Source: a virus
Direction: 5' to 3' (one strand)
IMG/VR virus record: IMGVR_UViG_3300036857_000154
Location: 1-37,639 of that record
DNA: 37,639 nucleotides
The notes under the pieces were generated by a model. The model worked only from the letters and a program-made list of their open reading frames with translations. It searched no databases and was not told the origin of the DNA. Below are positions 13,334-20,512 of the stretch, piece by piece. The position numbers were made by a program, and so were the translations under genes. Position 1 is the first letter of the stretch. Every line of letters begins with the position of its first letter.

Positions 13334-13524
13334 AAGGCAAGGGTTTCCAGCCCAAGAATCAGACCAGCAAGGATCCGGCGCTCGCGGCTCCGATCCATCA
13401 CCAGCAAGGCAAGGGCTATGCGGCTGGCGGCATTGTGAACCGCACCGGCGGCGCCGGCGGTGGCCTGGGCCGATTGGCCAAGAGCAAGGCCGCGCGCAAG
13501 GTGCCGGACAAGACGGAGAGCTGA
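13330..13524 (+). CDS. Small basic Gly-rich protein
   Basis: ATG at 13330 overlaps the previous stop (ATGA). The 64-aa product (MKGKGFQPKNQTSKDPALAA...) contains GKGYAAGGIVNRTGGAGGGL, another GGxV motif like those of the preceding gene, and a basic end (KSKAARKVPDKTES). Probably a companion of the preceding disordered protein. Function unknown. Confidence 0.6.
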   Translation: MKGKGFQPKNQTSKDPALAAPIHHQQGKGYAAGGIVNRTGGAGGGLGRLAKSKAARKVPDKTES

Positions 13525-13770
13525 TTGCCCGATCTCAGCGACGTCACCGCCTTCACGCTGCTGGATCGTGCGATCCAGCACATATTGCGGGGTGACGACA
13601 AGACGCCAGGCCTCTACCACACCCTGCGCTCGTGCCCGACGTGGGACGCCTATCAGCGCGCCTGCGCCAAGATCGAGGCGTATGAGACGGTGCTGGACGA
13701 GATGCACCGCATCGCCCGGGTCATGAGCGGCGAGCCCGAGCGCGCTCAGAATGCTCCGAGGTACCAATGA
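13525..13770 (+). CDS. Hypothetical helical protein (81 aa)
   Basis: Starts at TTG 13525, immediately after the previous stop, with GGAGAG upstream. The product is mostly helical (DLSDVTAFTLLDRAIQHILRG, then WDAYQRACAKIEAYETVLDE) and ends Pro/Arg-rich. It lies in the head gene cluster and is coupled by ATGA to the next gene. No family recognised. Confidence 0.6.
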   Translation: MPDLSDVTAFTLLDRAIQHILRGDDKTPGLYHTLRSCPTWDAYQRACAKIEAYETVLDEMHRIARVMSGEPERAQNAPRYQ

Positions 13771-14252
13771 CAGCCCCAGCGCAGCTGCTCTCCAGCCTCA
13801 CCACCATGATGCAGGCGCCGCAGACGCCGTGGGGCAATGATGACGAGCTCGCCGAGGAGTACGCCCGCGATCCGGCGGCGTTCCTGATGGAGCGGTGCGA
13901 GCTCTGGATGGACCAGGTCAAGTGGATGAGCAACCTGGTGGTATGCGCCACCTATTTCCTGCCGGCGTTCCAGCTGATGCCCAACGGCAAGAAGTTCTAT
14001 CGCAGCGACAAGGGACATGACGAGGCGCTGTGGCAGGGCAAGGTCGGCCTGGTCATCGGCAAGGGGCCGCTGGCGTTCAAGGACGAACCAGCGCTGGGCG
14101 TTCACTTCCACGGCCAGGACATCAAGATCGGCGACTGGGTGCAATGGGACATCCACGACGCGCGGCAGTGCACCATCAACCGCATCCATTGCCGGTTTCT
14201 GAAGGACACGCAGATCATCGGAGTCTGGAACGATCCACGATTGGTCTACTGA
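13767..14252 (+). CDS. GroES-like (co-chaperonin-fold) phage protein, probable
   Basis: Of 161 aa, the first ~75 are helical (DELAEEYARDPAAFLMERCE...VKWMSNLVVCATYFLPAFQL). The C-terminal part, GKVGLVIGKGPLAFKDEPAL ... IKIGDWVQWDIHDARQC ... CRFLKDTQIIGVWNDPRLVY, follows the strand order of GroES/gp31-type beta barrels (G-x-V-x-x-I-G-x-G-P, then G-D-x-V-x-W/Y, then D-x-x-I-x-x-V). It sits just before the scaffold and capsid genes, where a co-chaperonin for capsid folding or a head-associated relative would fit. The helical N-terminal extension is unlike host GroES. Confidence 0.5.
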   Translation: MTAPAQLLSSLTTMMQAPQTPWGNDDELAEEYARDPAAFLMERCELWMDQVKWMSNLVVCATYFLPAFQLMPNGKKFYRSDKGHDEALWQGKVGLVIGKGPLAFKDEPALGVHFHGQDIKIGDWVQWDIHDARQCTINRIHCRFLKDTQIIGVWNDPRLVY

Positions 14253-14262
14253 GGAGGGACCG

Positions 14263-15213
14263 ATGGCAGGCGAAGAGGACGAAGATCTGGTGGTGAATCT
14301 GGGTGAGGAGCCCGAGCCGACTACCCAACCCGCGGCCGGTGCTAAGCCGCCACCCGTACCAGGGCCAAGCAGCACACCCGCCCGTGTTGCGCCGCAGCAG
14401 GGGCTGGCGGAGCTGGAGAAGCAGGTCGAGACCGAGCGCGCCGAGCGCGTGCGGATGACCGATACGGCGCGGCGCATCGCGAGCGAGCGAGACCGGGCGG
14501 TTGCCTTCGCGCAGGAGGCCGAGCGCCGGGGCATGAATGTCTACGAGCTCAACAACGAGAACCAGATCAAGGCCACCAACGATCAGATGGAGGCGCTGAC
14601 TGCGCAGCAGGAGGCCGCCTACAACGAGGGCGACTTCAAGACCGTAGCGGAGATCAACCGCAGCCTGGCCAGGCTGGGGGGCGAGATCGTCAAGCTGGAG
14701 ACGATCAAGGAGAACCTGGCCGCGCATCGTGAGCAAATCAATGCGCGTGCGCAGCAGCCGCAGCAACCACAGCAACCGCAGCAGCCGCAGGTGCCGACCG
14801 ATCCGATCGAGCGCGCCCTGGTGGGGCGAACCGAGCCGACCAAGGCGTTCCTGCGCCGGCATCCTGAGCTGATCCGCAGCGACGGCACGCTCAAGCGCGC
14901 CGCCGTCGATGCCCACGAGCGGGCGATGGACGAGGGGCACCAGGTCGATAGCCCCAGCTATTTCCAGTATCTGGAGGGAATCTTGGGCGGAAGCGAGGGC
15001 GGACCGGCGCCGGTCCGGATGCAGAACGCGCCGATGACGGCGGCGCCGGTGTCACGCGGCGGGAACAGCAATGGCGTGGTGCGCGCGGACGGCACCTTCG
15101 TGATGACGCCGAAGATGCGTCGGCTGGCGGCCGAGCAAGGCGTCGAGCCGGCGGAGTGGGCCAGGAACTATGTGCGCCTCCTCGGTGAGGGGCGGGTCAC
15201 CCCGATCACCTGA
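14263..15213 (+). CDS. Scaffolding-like protein
   Basis: ATG at 14263 follows GAGGAGGGACCG. The 316-aa protein has an acidic, Pro-rich start, then a long charged coiled coil (residues ~45-160; ELEKQVETERAERVRMTDTA) and a Gln-Pro linker (QQPQQPQQPQQPQ). A predicted folded basic end follows (TPKMRRLAAEQGVEPAEWAR). This layout, and its position just upstream of the capsid genes, is typical of internal scaffolds of P22-like phages, which direct prohead assembly and leave before DNA entry. No protease motif is seen. Confidence 0.7.
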   Translation: MAGEEDEDLVVNLGEEPEPTTQPAAGAKPPPVPGPSSTPARVAPQQGLAELEKQVETERAERVRMTDTARRIASERDRAVAFAQEAERRGMNVYELNNENQIKATNDQMEALTAQQEAAYNEGDFKTVAEINRSLARLGGEIVKLETIKENLAAHREQINARAQQPQQPQQPQQPQVPTDPIERALVGRTEPTKAFLRRHPELIRSDGTLKRAAVDAHERAMDEGHQVDSPSYFQYLEGILGGSEGGPAPVRMQNAPMTAAPVSRGGNSNGVVRADGTFVMTPKMRRLAAEQGVEPAEWARNYVRLLGEGRVTPIT

Positions 15214-15237
15214 TGCACATATAATAAGGAGTCAGCC

Positions 15238-15828
15238 ATGAATAATGGTCCGATCCCTTCGCCTGGCTTGACCGCGGGACTTGCCGGGTCGCCGGTGCGG
15301 GAGAGCCCGCGCATGGAGGACGTGCGCGAGACCCAGCGCCCGGAGGTGCGAGAGGCGCTGCGCCTGGTGGATGACGGCCGCGAGCGCCTGCGCCAGGGCA
15401 ACGCCAACGTCGATCCCTTCGACCTGGCCGATCTCAAGCGCATGTATGCGCCGACCGACGGCGACCCGCGCAAGGGCAACATCGCGCACGAGATCGACTT
15501 CAACTGGAAGCGCTACGAGACCTACGGCAAGCGCGACTATGCCGAGATGCGGATGTACCACGATCAGGGCTGGCGGCCGGTGATGCACGACACTTTCCCG
15601 GACCGCTTCGCGCCCGCTGGCACCGATGGCGCGATCGTCGTCAAGGACATGATATTGATGTGGCGGCCCATGCGCTTGACAGTGCAGGCCCGGCAAGAGG
15701 AATATCACCTCGCGACTCAGGCGATGGAAGTGAATCGGCAGAAGGTGGCAACGACGGTCGAGGGACAAGCTCCTCGTGTTGTCTTCGCCGATCGCAGCAC
15801 TCGCGAAGCGGTACAAATCCCCGATTAG
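15238..15828 (+). CDS. Conserved head-cluster protein (196 aa), function unknown
   Basis: ATG at 15238 follows AAGGAG. An N-terminal Pro-rich part leads to NIAHEIDFNWKRYETYGKRD and MHDTFPDRFAPAGTDGAIVV, then LMWRPMRLTVQARQEEYHLA, a helix likely to be exposed. Proteins of this type sit between scaffold and capsid genes in related phages, so a minor capsid or head-assembly role is likely. This rests on position. The codons of the last 60 residues are slightly less GC-rich than the rest. Confidence 0.6.
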   Translation: MNNGPIPSPGLTAGLAGSPVRESPRMEDVRETQRPEVREALRLVDDGRERLRQGNANVDPFDLADLKRMYAPTDGDPRKGNIAHEIDFNWKRYETYGKRDYAEMRMYHDQGWRPVMHDTFPDRFAPAGTDGAIVVKDMILMWRPMRLTVQARQEEYHLATQAMEVNRQKVATTVEGQAPRVVFADRSTREAVQIPD

Positions 15829-15854
15829 GTCGGGGTCGCGTCCGAAGCTCGGAC
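15819..15854 (+). terminator. Two tandem hairpins before the decoration/capsid genes
   Basis: CCCCGA-TTAGG-TCGGGG (15819-15835, a loop holding the TAG stop) is followed by GTCCGA-AGC-TCGGAC (15840-15854). Both have perfect 6-bp stems. There is no T-run after them, so they may attenuate, protect an mRNA end or mark a processing point rather than terminate. They lie in the 103-bp gap before the highly expressed capsid genes. Confidence 0.4.
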
Positions 15855-15931
15855 CGTCAAAGCAGTTTCACCGCACGGACTGAGGCGAAGCTCGCCAAAG
15901 GCCGGCAACCCTTGCACGGGGAGGCCAGCTC

Positions 15932-16519
15932 ATGGCGAACACCAATGCACCGTTCGGATTCCGTCCTGTCCGCCGCCTGGATGGCGCGGCATGGAGCGGC
16001 AATCTCACTCAAGTGAAGATGCAGAACAACGCCGGCGCCGCCAACCGGGGCGACGTCGTCAAACGGCTCGCCGATGGCACCGTTGCGGTGAGCGCAGCCG
16101 GTACCGCTGGCGGCAGCCTCGGCGTGGTCGAGGGCTTCCACTTCCTGTCCGCGGTCATGGGCTATCCGATCTGGACCAACTATTGGCCGGGCTCGGGCGC
16201 GGTCGGGCTGGTCGACGTCTTCATCATCGATGATCCACTCGTGGTGTTTGAGGTGATGGCCGCGACCGGGCCGATCACCCAGGCCAATGTCGGCGACAAC
16301 GCCGACTTTGTCGTCAACGCCTCCACCACCGGTTTCTCGAAGTGGGCGCTGGCCACTCCCGCCGTCGCTGCCGGCAGCGATGTGCTGCCGTTCAAGGTCG
16401 TTGCCCTCGGCAACGACGGCGTGAACATCCAGGACGGCTACGACGCTGCCAGCGCGAACAACATCGTCGAGGTGGCCTGGAACACCCAGGCGTACAAGAC
16501 CGTCGCGCTCAACGCCTAA
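15932..16519 (+). CDS. Head decoration/cement-like protein
   Basis: ATG at 15932 follows GGGGAGG. The 195-aa protein begins MANTNAPFGFRPVRRLDGAA, a start seen in structural proteins that precede the major capsid gene of many podo- and siphophages. It is beta-rich with few charged residues (GVVEGFHFLSAVMGYPIWTN). It likely binds the outside of the capsid lattice. That role rests on family pattern and gene order. Confidence 0.65.
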   Translation: MANTNAPFGFRPVRRLDGAAWSGNLTQVKMQNNAGAANRGDVVKRLADGTVAVSAAGTAGGSLGVVEGFHFLSAVMGYPIWTNYWPGSGAVGLVDVFIIDDPLVVFEVMAATGPITQANVGDNADFVVNASTTGFSKWALATPAVAAGSDVLPFKVVALGNDGVNIQDGYDAASANNIVEVAWNTQAYKTVALNA

Positions 16520-16545
16520 CGCGCTCAACGCCAAAGGGGTAAGTC

Positions 16546-17457
16546 ATGGCTATTGATCTTGCGAGCATCAAGAACGAGCTCTTCCCCGGCTTGGCCGCGG
16601 TCGAGGGTCGTTACAAGAAGATCGAGACCAAGTGGTCCCGGCTCTTCGAGAAGCGCAATTCCAAGATGGCGCTGGAGCGCCGCACCCAGATGGCCTATCT
16701 GCCGCTCGCGCGCGAGAAGGCAGAAGGCAAATCCACCTACTTCGATGACAGGGCGGGCGAGCGCTGGATGTACAGCGCAGAGATGAAGGAGCTCTCGCTC
16801 GGCTATATCATCACCCGCAAGGCGGTGGAGGACAATCAGTACAAGTCCGAGTTCAACCCGTCGAACCTGGGCCTGCAGGATGTGTTCGCGACGACGAAGG
16901 AGATCTATGCCGCCAACATCTTCAACACCGGTACGGTCTTCGATCAGACCGTCGGTGGCGACCAGAAGGCGCTCTTTGACGTCGCGCATCCGATCGATGT
17001 GGGCTCAGTGGGTAATAAGCCGGCGGTGGAGATCGATCTCAACGAGAGCTCGCTCCTCACGGCCATGACCACCATCCGCAACACCTGGGTGGACGAGCGC
17101 AACATCAAGGTCGCGGCTCGGGCGGAGGTGCTGCTGGTGCCCGCCGCACTGGAACCGGTGGCAGTCCGTCTGCTCCGTACCGAGCTGCGGCCGGGGACCA
17201 ACGACAATGATGTGAACGCAATCCAGCACGTTGGTGGCGGTCTGCGCGACTACATCGTCAACGAGTTCCTCACGTCGAACTTCGCCTGGTTTATCAAGAC
17301 CGACAAGCGCGGGCTGATCTACTACGATCGCGTGCCGTTCGAGATGGACATGTATGTCGACTTTGATACGGATAACCTCAAGGTTAAGGGCCGTGAACGC
17401 TACACGTTCTCGTACTTTGACTGGAGAGCCGTCTATGGCAGTTATCCAACTTCGTGA
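16546..17457 (+). CDS. Major capsid protein (HK97 fold, Mu gpT-like)
   Basis: ATG at 16546 follows AAAGGGG. The 303-aa protein has the pattern of Mu gpT-like major head proteins: an N-terminal helix (IKNELFPGLAAVEGRYKKIE), ALERRTQMAYLPLAREKAEG, and FDDRAGERWMYSAEMKELSL. A central domain carries ALFDVAHPIDVGSVGNK, and the C-terminal part VPFEMDMYVDFDTDNLKVKG leads to RERYTFSYFDWRAVYGSYP. Its place after the scaffold and decoration genes agrees. A homing endonuclease gene follows directly. Confidence 0.88.
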   Translation: MAIDLASIKNELFPGLAAVEGRYKKIETKWSRLFEKRNSKMALERRTQMAYLPLAREKAEGKSTYFDDRAGERWMYSAEMKELSLGYIITRKAVEDNQYKSEFNPSNLGLQDVFATTKEIYAANIFNTGTVFDQTVGGDQKALFDVAHPIDVGSVGNKPAVEIDLNESSLLTAMTTIRNTWVDERNIKVAARAEVLLVPAALEPVAVRLLRTELRPGTNDNDVNAIQHVGGGLRDYIVNEFLTSNFAWFIKTDKRGLIYYDRVPFEMDMYVDFDTDNLKVKGRERYTFSYFDWRAVYGSYPTS

Positions 17458-17492
17458 CATGACCATGGCTGGTACATGTACGTAGCATGTAG

Positions 17493-17520
17493 TTGACGGT
17501 TATACGTAACGCGATATGCT
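17493..17520 (+). promoter_or_regulatory. Internal promoter for the HNH endonuclease gene
   Basis: TTGACG (17493-17498) and TATGCT (17515-17520) are 16 bp apart in an AT-richer gap after the capsid gene. The start point would be near 17527, inside the left arm of the hairpin described next. mRNA from here would therefore lack most of that arm. Confidence 0.55.
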
Positions 17521-17547
17521 CGGCTCCTTCAGCATGGAGGAGCCGAG
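17519..17547 (+). promoter_or_regulatory. RBS-sequestering hairpin ahead of the HNH gene
   Basis: CTCGGCTCCT (17519-17528) and AGGAGCCGAG (17538-17547) form a perfect 10-bp stem with a 9-nt loop, ending one base before the ATG. The GGAGG/AGGAG ribosome-binding site is in the right arm. In readthrough mRNA from the capsid operon the site should be hidden. Confidence 0.75.
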
Positions 17548-18084
17548 ATGCCAAAGGAGAGGATGCCGGTCGAGAAGGTCAGGGAGCTGTTCTGGTACGA
17601 CAAGAAGACGGGAGAGCTGATCTGGCGGGTTGCCCCGAAGTGGGGAGTGAGAATCGGCGATCGAGCTGGGACGATCCACACGGATGCGAAGGGCTACAAG
17701 AGCAGGCAGGTTGGATATCAGCGAAAGATTTACGTCGCATCGCATCTGATCTGGGCCTGGATGACAGGTGAGTGGCCGAAGGAGACGGTCGATCACAAGA
17801 ACAACAATGCCACCGACGATAGATGGGAGAATCTGAGAGCGGCCACTCAAGCAGAGCAGATGCGGAACACCCGGACGTTTCGCACCAACTCAACCGGCTA
17901 CAAGGGTGTGACACGATACGTTGATCCCAGGACCCGCGATGGAAAGCACTATCGGTGGCAGATCATGGTGGACGGCAAGCGATATAAATCACCAGACCGC
18001 TTCATGACCGCCGAAGAGGCGTACGAGGATTACCTGCGGAACCAGTTTCGTTTCCATGGTGAGTTCGCAAACAAGGGGGCCTAG
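17548..18084 (+). CDS. AP2-HNH homing endonuclease (178 aa)
   Basis: Residues ~8-60 are the usual N-terminal part (RELFWYDKKTGELIWRVAPK...). The HNH core is SHLIWAWMTGEWPKETVDHK followed by NNNATDDRWENLR (~residues 70-102). An AP2-type DNA-binding segment follows (GYKGVTRYVDPRTRDGKHYR ... AEEAYEDYLRNQFRFHGEF). Such free-standing enzymes cut DNA of related phages at the insertion point and spread by repair. It lies between the capsid gene and the next structural gene, with its own promoter and a hairpin over its ribosome-binding site. Codons are less GC-rich than those of its neighbours, a sign of transfer. Confidence 0.88.
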   Translation: MPKERMPVEKVRELFWYDKKTGELIWRVAPKWGVRIGDRAGTIHTDAKGYKSRQVGYQRKIYVASHLIWAWMTGEWPKETVDHKNNNATDDRWENLRAATQAEQMRNTRTFRTNSTGYKGVTRYVDPRTRDGKHYRWQIMVDGKRYKSPDRFMTAEEAYEDYLRNQFRFHGEFANKGA

Positions 18085-18086
18085 CC

Positions 18087-18314
18087 ATGGCACGTCCACC
18101 TGCTGGTCCGATCGGCAACTCGCCGCGCGATCTGCGCGACGACTTTGTCGGCGAAGCTGCCGAGCCTGCGCGGGGTGGCAAGATCCCGCGCTGGCCGACC
18201 AATCCCAAGAAGATCACCGGCAATACCTTTCACGCCAAGGTATCTGGCGGGAATGCGTCCCGTCGCGCCGATCGCGAGCCGCACTTTAGAAAGGGGCACT
18301 TCGTCAAGCGATGA
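18087..18314 (+). CDS. Small basic protein with FHxKVxGGNAxRRxDR motif
   Basis: ATG at 18087 starts a 75-aa product: ARPPAGPIGNSPRDLRDDFV, then GKIPRWPTNPKKITGNTFHA and KVSGGNASRRADREPHFRKG. The FH-x-KV-x-GGNA-x-RR-x-DR motif is shared with the next gene, suggesting the two came from a common segment. The basic, Gly-rich composition resembles minor virion proteins. Coupled by ATGA to the next gene. Function unknown. Confidence 0.6.
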   Translation: MARPPAGPIGNSPRDLRDDFVGEAAEPARGGKIPRWPTNPKKITGNTFHAKVSGGNASRRADREPHFRKGHFVKR

Positions 18315-18661
18315 ACCCCTTTGCCAAGAAGAAGAAGGTATTGCTGCCGTTCCACGGTAAGGTGACTGGCGGCAATGCGCGCCGGCGGCCGGATCGCAAG
18401 CAAGCCGGCGGCGAGGTCGAGAAGCTGGGGTACAAGGACGGCGGCCGGCTCACAGCTGCCCAACGCCAGTCTCTTCCGAGTTCCGACTTCGCCCTGCCTG
18501 GAAAAGGGTCGGGGCCGAAGGGGGCTGGCTCTGGGTCCTATCCGATCCCCGATGAGAGTCACGCGCGCAATGCGCTCGCGCGCTCGTCAGGCAAACCAGT
18601 AGCGGCAGCGGTGCGCGCCAAGGTGAAAGCCAAGTTCCCGGGTATTGGGCAGAGCAAATGA
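18311..18661 (+). CDS. Conserved small phage protein (SDFALPGKG type)
   Basis: The 116-aa product starts MNPFAKKKKVLLPFHGKVTG and repeats the GGNA-x-RR-x-DR motif of the preceding protein. Its second half has LTAAQRQSLPSSDFALPGKG, YPIPDESHARNALARSSGKP and VRAKVKAKFPGIGQSK. Segments of this kind (ALP-x-S-D-F-A-L-P and YPIPD-x-x-HARNAL) are widespread in phages and prophages as a small domain of unknown function. The position in the head-tail junction region suggests a virion role. Confidence 0.65.
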   Translation: MNPFAKKKKVLLPFHGKVTGGNARRRPDRKQAGGEVEKLGYKDGGRLTAAQRQSLPSSDFALPGKGSGPKGAGSGSYPIPDESHARNALARSSGKPVAAAVRAKVKAKFPGIGQSK

Positions 18662-18664
18662 GGG

Positions 18665-18739
18665 TACCTGCGGCAGCAGGTATGGAGAGGCTGGGCTGCT
18701 TGTCCTCCTCCACTACACGCGGCGAGGTCCAGCCTCTCC
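18665..18739 (+). terminator. Structured intergenic region with two perfect hairpins
   Basis: TACCTGC-GGCA-GCAGGTA (18665-18682, 7-bp stem) directly follows the previous stop. GGAGAGGCTGG (18684-18694) then pairs with CCAGCCTCTCC (18729-18739), an 11-bp stem around a 34-nt loop rich in C/T. The 102-bp gap otherwise has no gene. No T-run follows, so a factor-independent terminator is unlikely. Processing, attenuation or an RNA element at the head/tail gene boundary are alternatives. Confidence 0.45.
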
Positions 18740-18763
18740 GCTGAATACGAGAAGGGAGAGACT

Positions 18764-19459
18764 GTGGCGACGAGTCAGACTTATCTCTGGTCTCCCCCGT
18801 TCAACGATCTGATCATCGCGGCCTATGGGCGCTGCCAGATCAGGCGCACGGCGCTTACGCCAGACCACCTGCGCGATGCGGCGATGGCGGCCAATCTGAT
18901 GCAGGCGGATTGGGCGAACGAGCAAGTCAACCTGTGGACCGTGGATCTGCAGACGATCCCGCTGGTGCCGGGAAAGGCGACCTACGACGTCGATCCGACC
19001 ACCATAATGATCATGGGGAGCTACATCTCGACCGGGAACGATCCGCAGAAGGATCGCATCGTCACCTCGATCGACCGGGACACCTACGCCAGCTATCCGA
19101 ACAAGGAGACGCCCGGCAGTCCCACGGTGTACTGGTACAACGCGCAGCGCCTGCCCACGATCACGCTGTGGCAGCCGCCCGATGATGCGGAGCCGCGCTG
19201 GCTGCGGTTCTATCGCGCGCGCCAGATGCAGGACGCCGTGCTGCCGGACGATATCCAGGCCGAGGTGCCATACCGTTTCCTGGAGGCCTATGTCGCCGGC
19301 CTGGCGTTCAAGCTGGCCGAGCTCTACGCGCCGGCGCGCATGGAGGAGCTCGCCGCGGCGGCCAAGGCCAAGTTCGATCGTGCCAAGCAGCGTGATGTGG
19401 AGAACGCGCCGCTCAAGATCGTGCCAGCGATGAGCATCTACACACAGGCGGTGTATTAG
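18764..19459 (+). CDS. Head-tail adaptor-like protein
   Basis: GTG at 18764 follows GGGAGAG. The 231-aa protein starts ATSQTYLWSPPFNDLIIAAY and contains ALTPDHLRDAAMAANLMQAD. A beta-rich middle follows, then a C-terminal helical part (PYRFLEAYVAGLAFKLAELY, then AAKAKFDRAKQRDVENAPLK). The last pattern is typical of podophage adaptor or tail-tubular proteins that bind below the portal. It opens the tail gene cluster; an HNH gene follows after 1 bp. Confidence 0.65.
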   Translation: MATSQTYLWSPPFNDLIIAAYGRCQIRRTALTPDHLRDAAMAANLMQADWANEQVNLWTVDLQTIPLVPGKATYDVDPTTIMIMGSYISTGNDPQKDRIVTSIDRDTYASYPNKETPGSPTVYWYNAQRLPTITLWQPPDDAEPRWLRFYRARQMQDAVLPDDIQAEVPYRFLEAYVAGLAFKLAELYAPARMEELAAAAKAKFDRAKQRDVENAPLKIVPAMSIYTQAVY

Positions 19460-19460
19460 A

Positions 19461-19922
19461 ATGACGCCAGAAGAAGCACGTAGGCTGTTTGACTATGACC
19501 CAGAATCCGGCGAGCTGCGCTGGCGCGTTGGCCAGCGAGCTGGAGGCGTTGTTGGCACCCCCAACAGTGGTGGGCGTCTTACGGTGTGGGCCAAGGGGAA
19601 ACAGCACTATGTGCACCGTCTAATCTGGTTGATGGTTTACGGTGAGTGGCCTGCGCAGATCGATCACATCAACCTAAATCGGACAGACAACCGTCTAGCC
19701 AATCTTCGGCTATGCACTCCATCGCAAAGCGCGGCGAATAGGCGTGGATGGGCGCAGTCCGGGTTCAAGGGCGTTCGGCGACATCATAATAGGTGGGCTG
19801 CTTACATCAGAGAGAACGGCGCGAAGCGCTACTTGGGCACGTTCGATACGCCCGAGCTTGCAAACGCGGCGTTCTATGAGGCCGCCAGGGCAATACACTC
19901 TGAATTTGCGCGGAGAACGTGA
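19461..19922 (+). CDS. AP2-HNH homing endonuclease (153 aa)
   Basis: MTPEEARRLFDYDPESGELR leads to the HNH core VHRLIWLMVYGEWPAQIDHI, then NLNRTDNRLANLRLCT (~residues 50-88). A C-terminal AP2-like segment follows (SGFKGVRRHHNRWAAYIREN ... YLGTFDTPELANAAFYEAAR). It is packed between the adaptor-like gene (1 bp away) and the next gene (TGATG overlap), so it was inserted without harming either. No own promoter or hairpin is visible, unlike the first HNH gene. Codon use is more A/T-rich than in its neighbours. Confidence 0.87.
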   Translation: MTPEEARRLFDYDPESGELRWRVGQRAGGVVGTPNSGGRLTVWAKGKQHYVHRLIWLMVYGEWPAQIDHINLNRTDNRLANLRLCTPSQSAANRRGWAQSGFKGVRRHHNRWAAYIRENGAKRYLGTFDTPELANAAFYEAARAIHSEFARRT

Positions 19923-20254
19923 TGAGTTCGTTTGCGCCACGAGGCCACGCCAAGCTCGATCCGCAGAAGCCAACTGCTTTTGCCATATGTGATAGGTGTG
20001 GATTCTTGTATTGCCACCGCGATCTGGCGTTCCAGATGGAGTGGCACGGCAACGTGATCCGTTCCACTGGTCACCTGGTGTGCCCGACCTGCCTGGACAC
20101 CCCCAACCCGACGCTGCGGCCGGTCAAGCTGCCGCCCGATCCGGTGCCGGTCTTCAATCCGCGTTCCGAGCCCGTGCACAAACATACCCGGCGCTGGCCG
20201 GGCGAGCCGTTCTCGCAACCCTATGAGGGGTTGCCGGACATTCCGGAGGAGTAG
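19922..20254 (+). CDS. Zinc-ribbon-like small protein
   Basis: ATG at 19922 overlaps the HNH stop codon. Of 110 aa, the first half has two paired cysteines, ICDRCGFLYCHRDL and LVCPTCLDTPNPTL (residues ~18-60), a CxxC...CxxC zinc-ribbon layout with extra Cys/His. The rest is Pro-rich (KLPPDPVPVFNPRSEPVHKH). Similar proteins lie between adaptor and stopper genes in related podophages. Its role is unknown. Confidence 0.65.
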   Translation: MSSFAPRGHAKLDPQKPTAFAICDRCGFLYCHRDLAFQMEWHGNVIRSTGHLVCPTCLDTPNPTLRPVKLPPDPVPVFNPRSEPVHKHTRRWPGEPFSQPYEGLPDIPEE

Positions 20255-20256
20255 AG

Positions 20257-20508
20257 GTGGTCGCCCCGACCAACGCAATTCCGATCCAGAACATGGGCGC
20301 CGTGGCGCACGCGCCCATCAATGCGATCCCGGTGATCCTGGTCACTGTCGGGACGGTGCCGATGGCGCCGTTGGCTGTGCAGCCGGTGGTGACGAAGCCA
20401 AACGACGGCAGCTATCCGATTGCGCCGGTGCAGCCGCAGTACATGTCCCTGGTGGCGGGCGGGCCGCTCGCTCCCGTCACTCCCATTCCCATCGTCGTTG
20501 TCGGGTGA
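20257..20508 (+). CDS. Hydrophobic Pro/Val-rich small protein
   Basis: GTG at 20257 follows GGAGGAG. The 83-aa product has almost no charges (VAPTNAIPIQNMGAVAHAPI, repeats of P-I-N-A-I-P-V) and seems a beta-rich structural peptide; the hydrophobic segments are broken by Pro and are not membrane helices. The motif NAIP(I/V) occurs twice. Function unknown. Confidence 0.55.
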   Translation: MVAPTNAIPIQNMGAVAHAPINAIPVILVTVGTVPMAPLAVQPVVTKPNDGSYPIAPVQPQYMSLVAGGPLAPVTPIPIVVVG

Positions 20509-20512
20509 CCCT

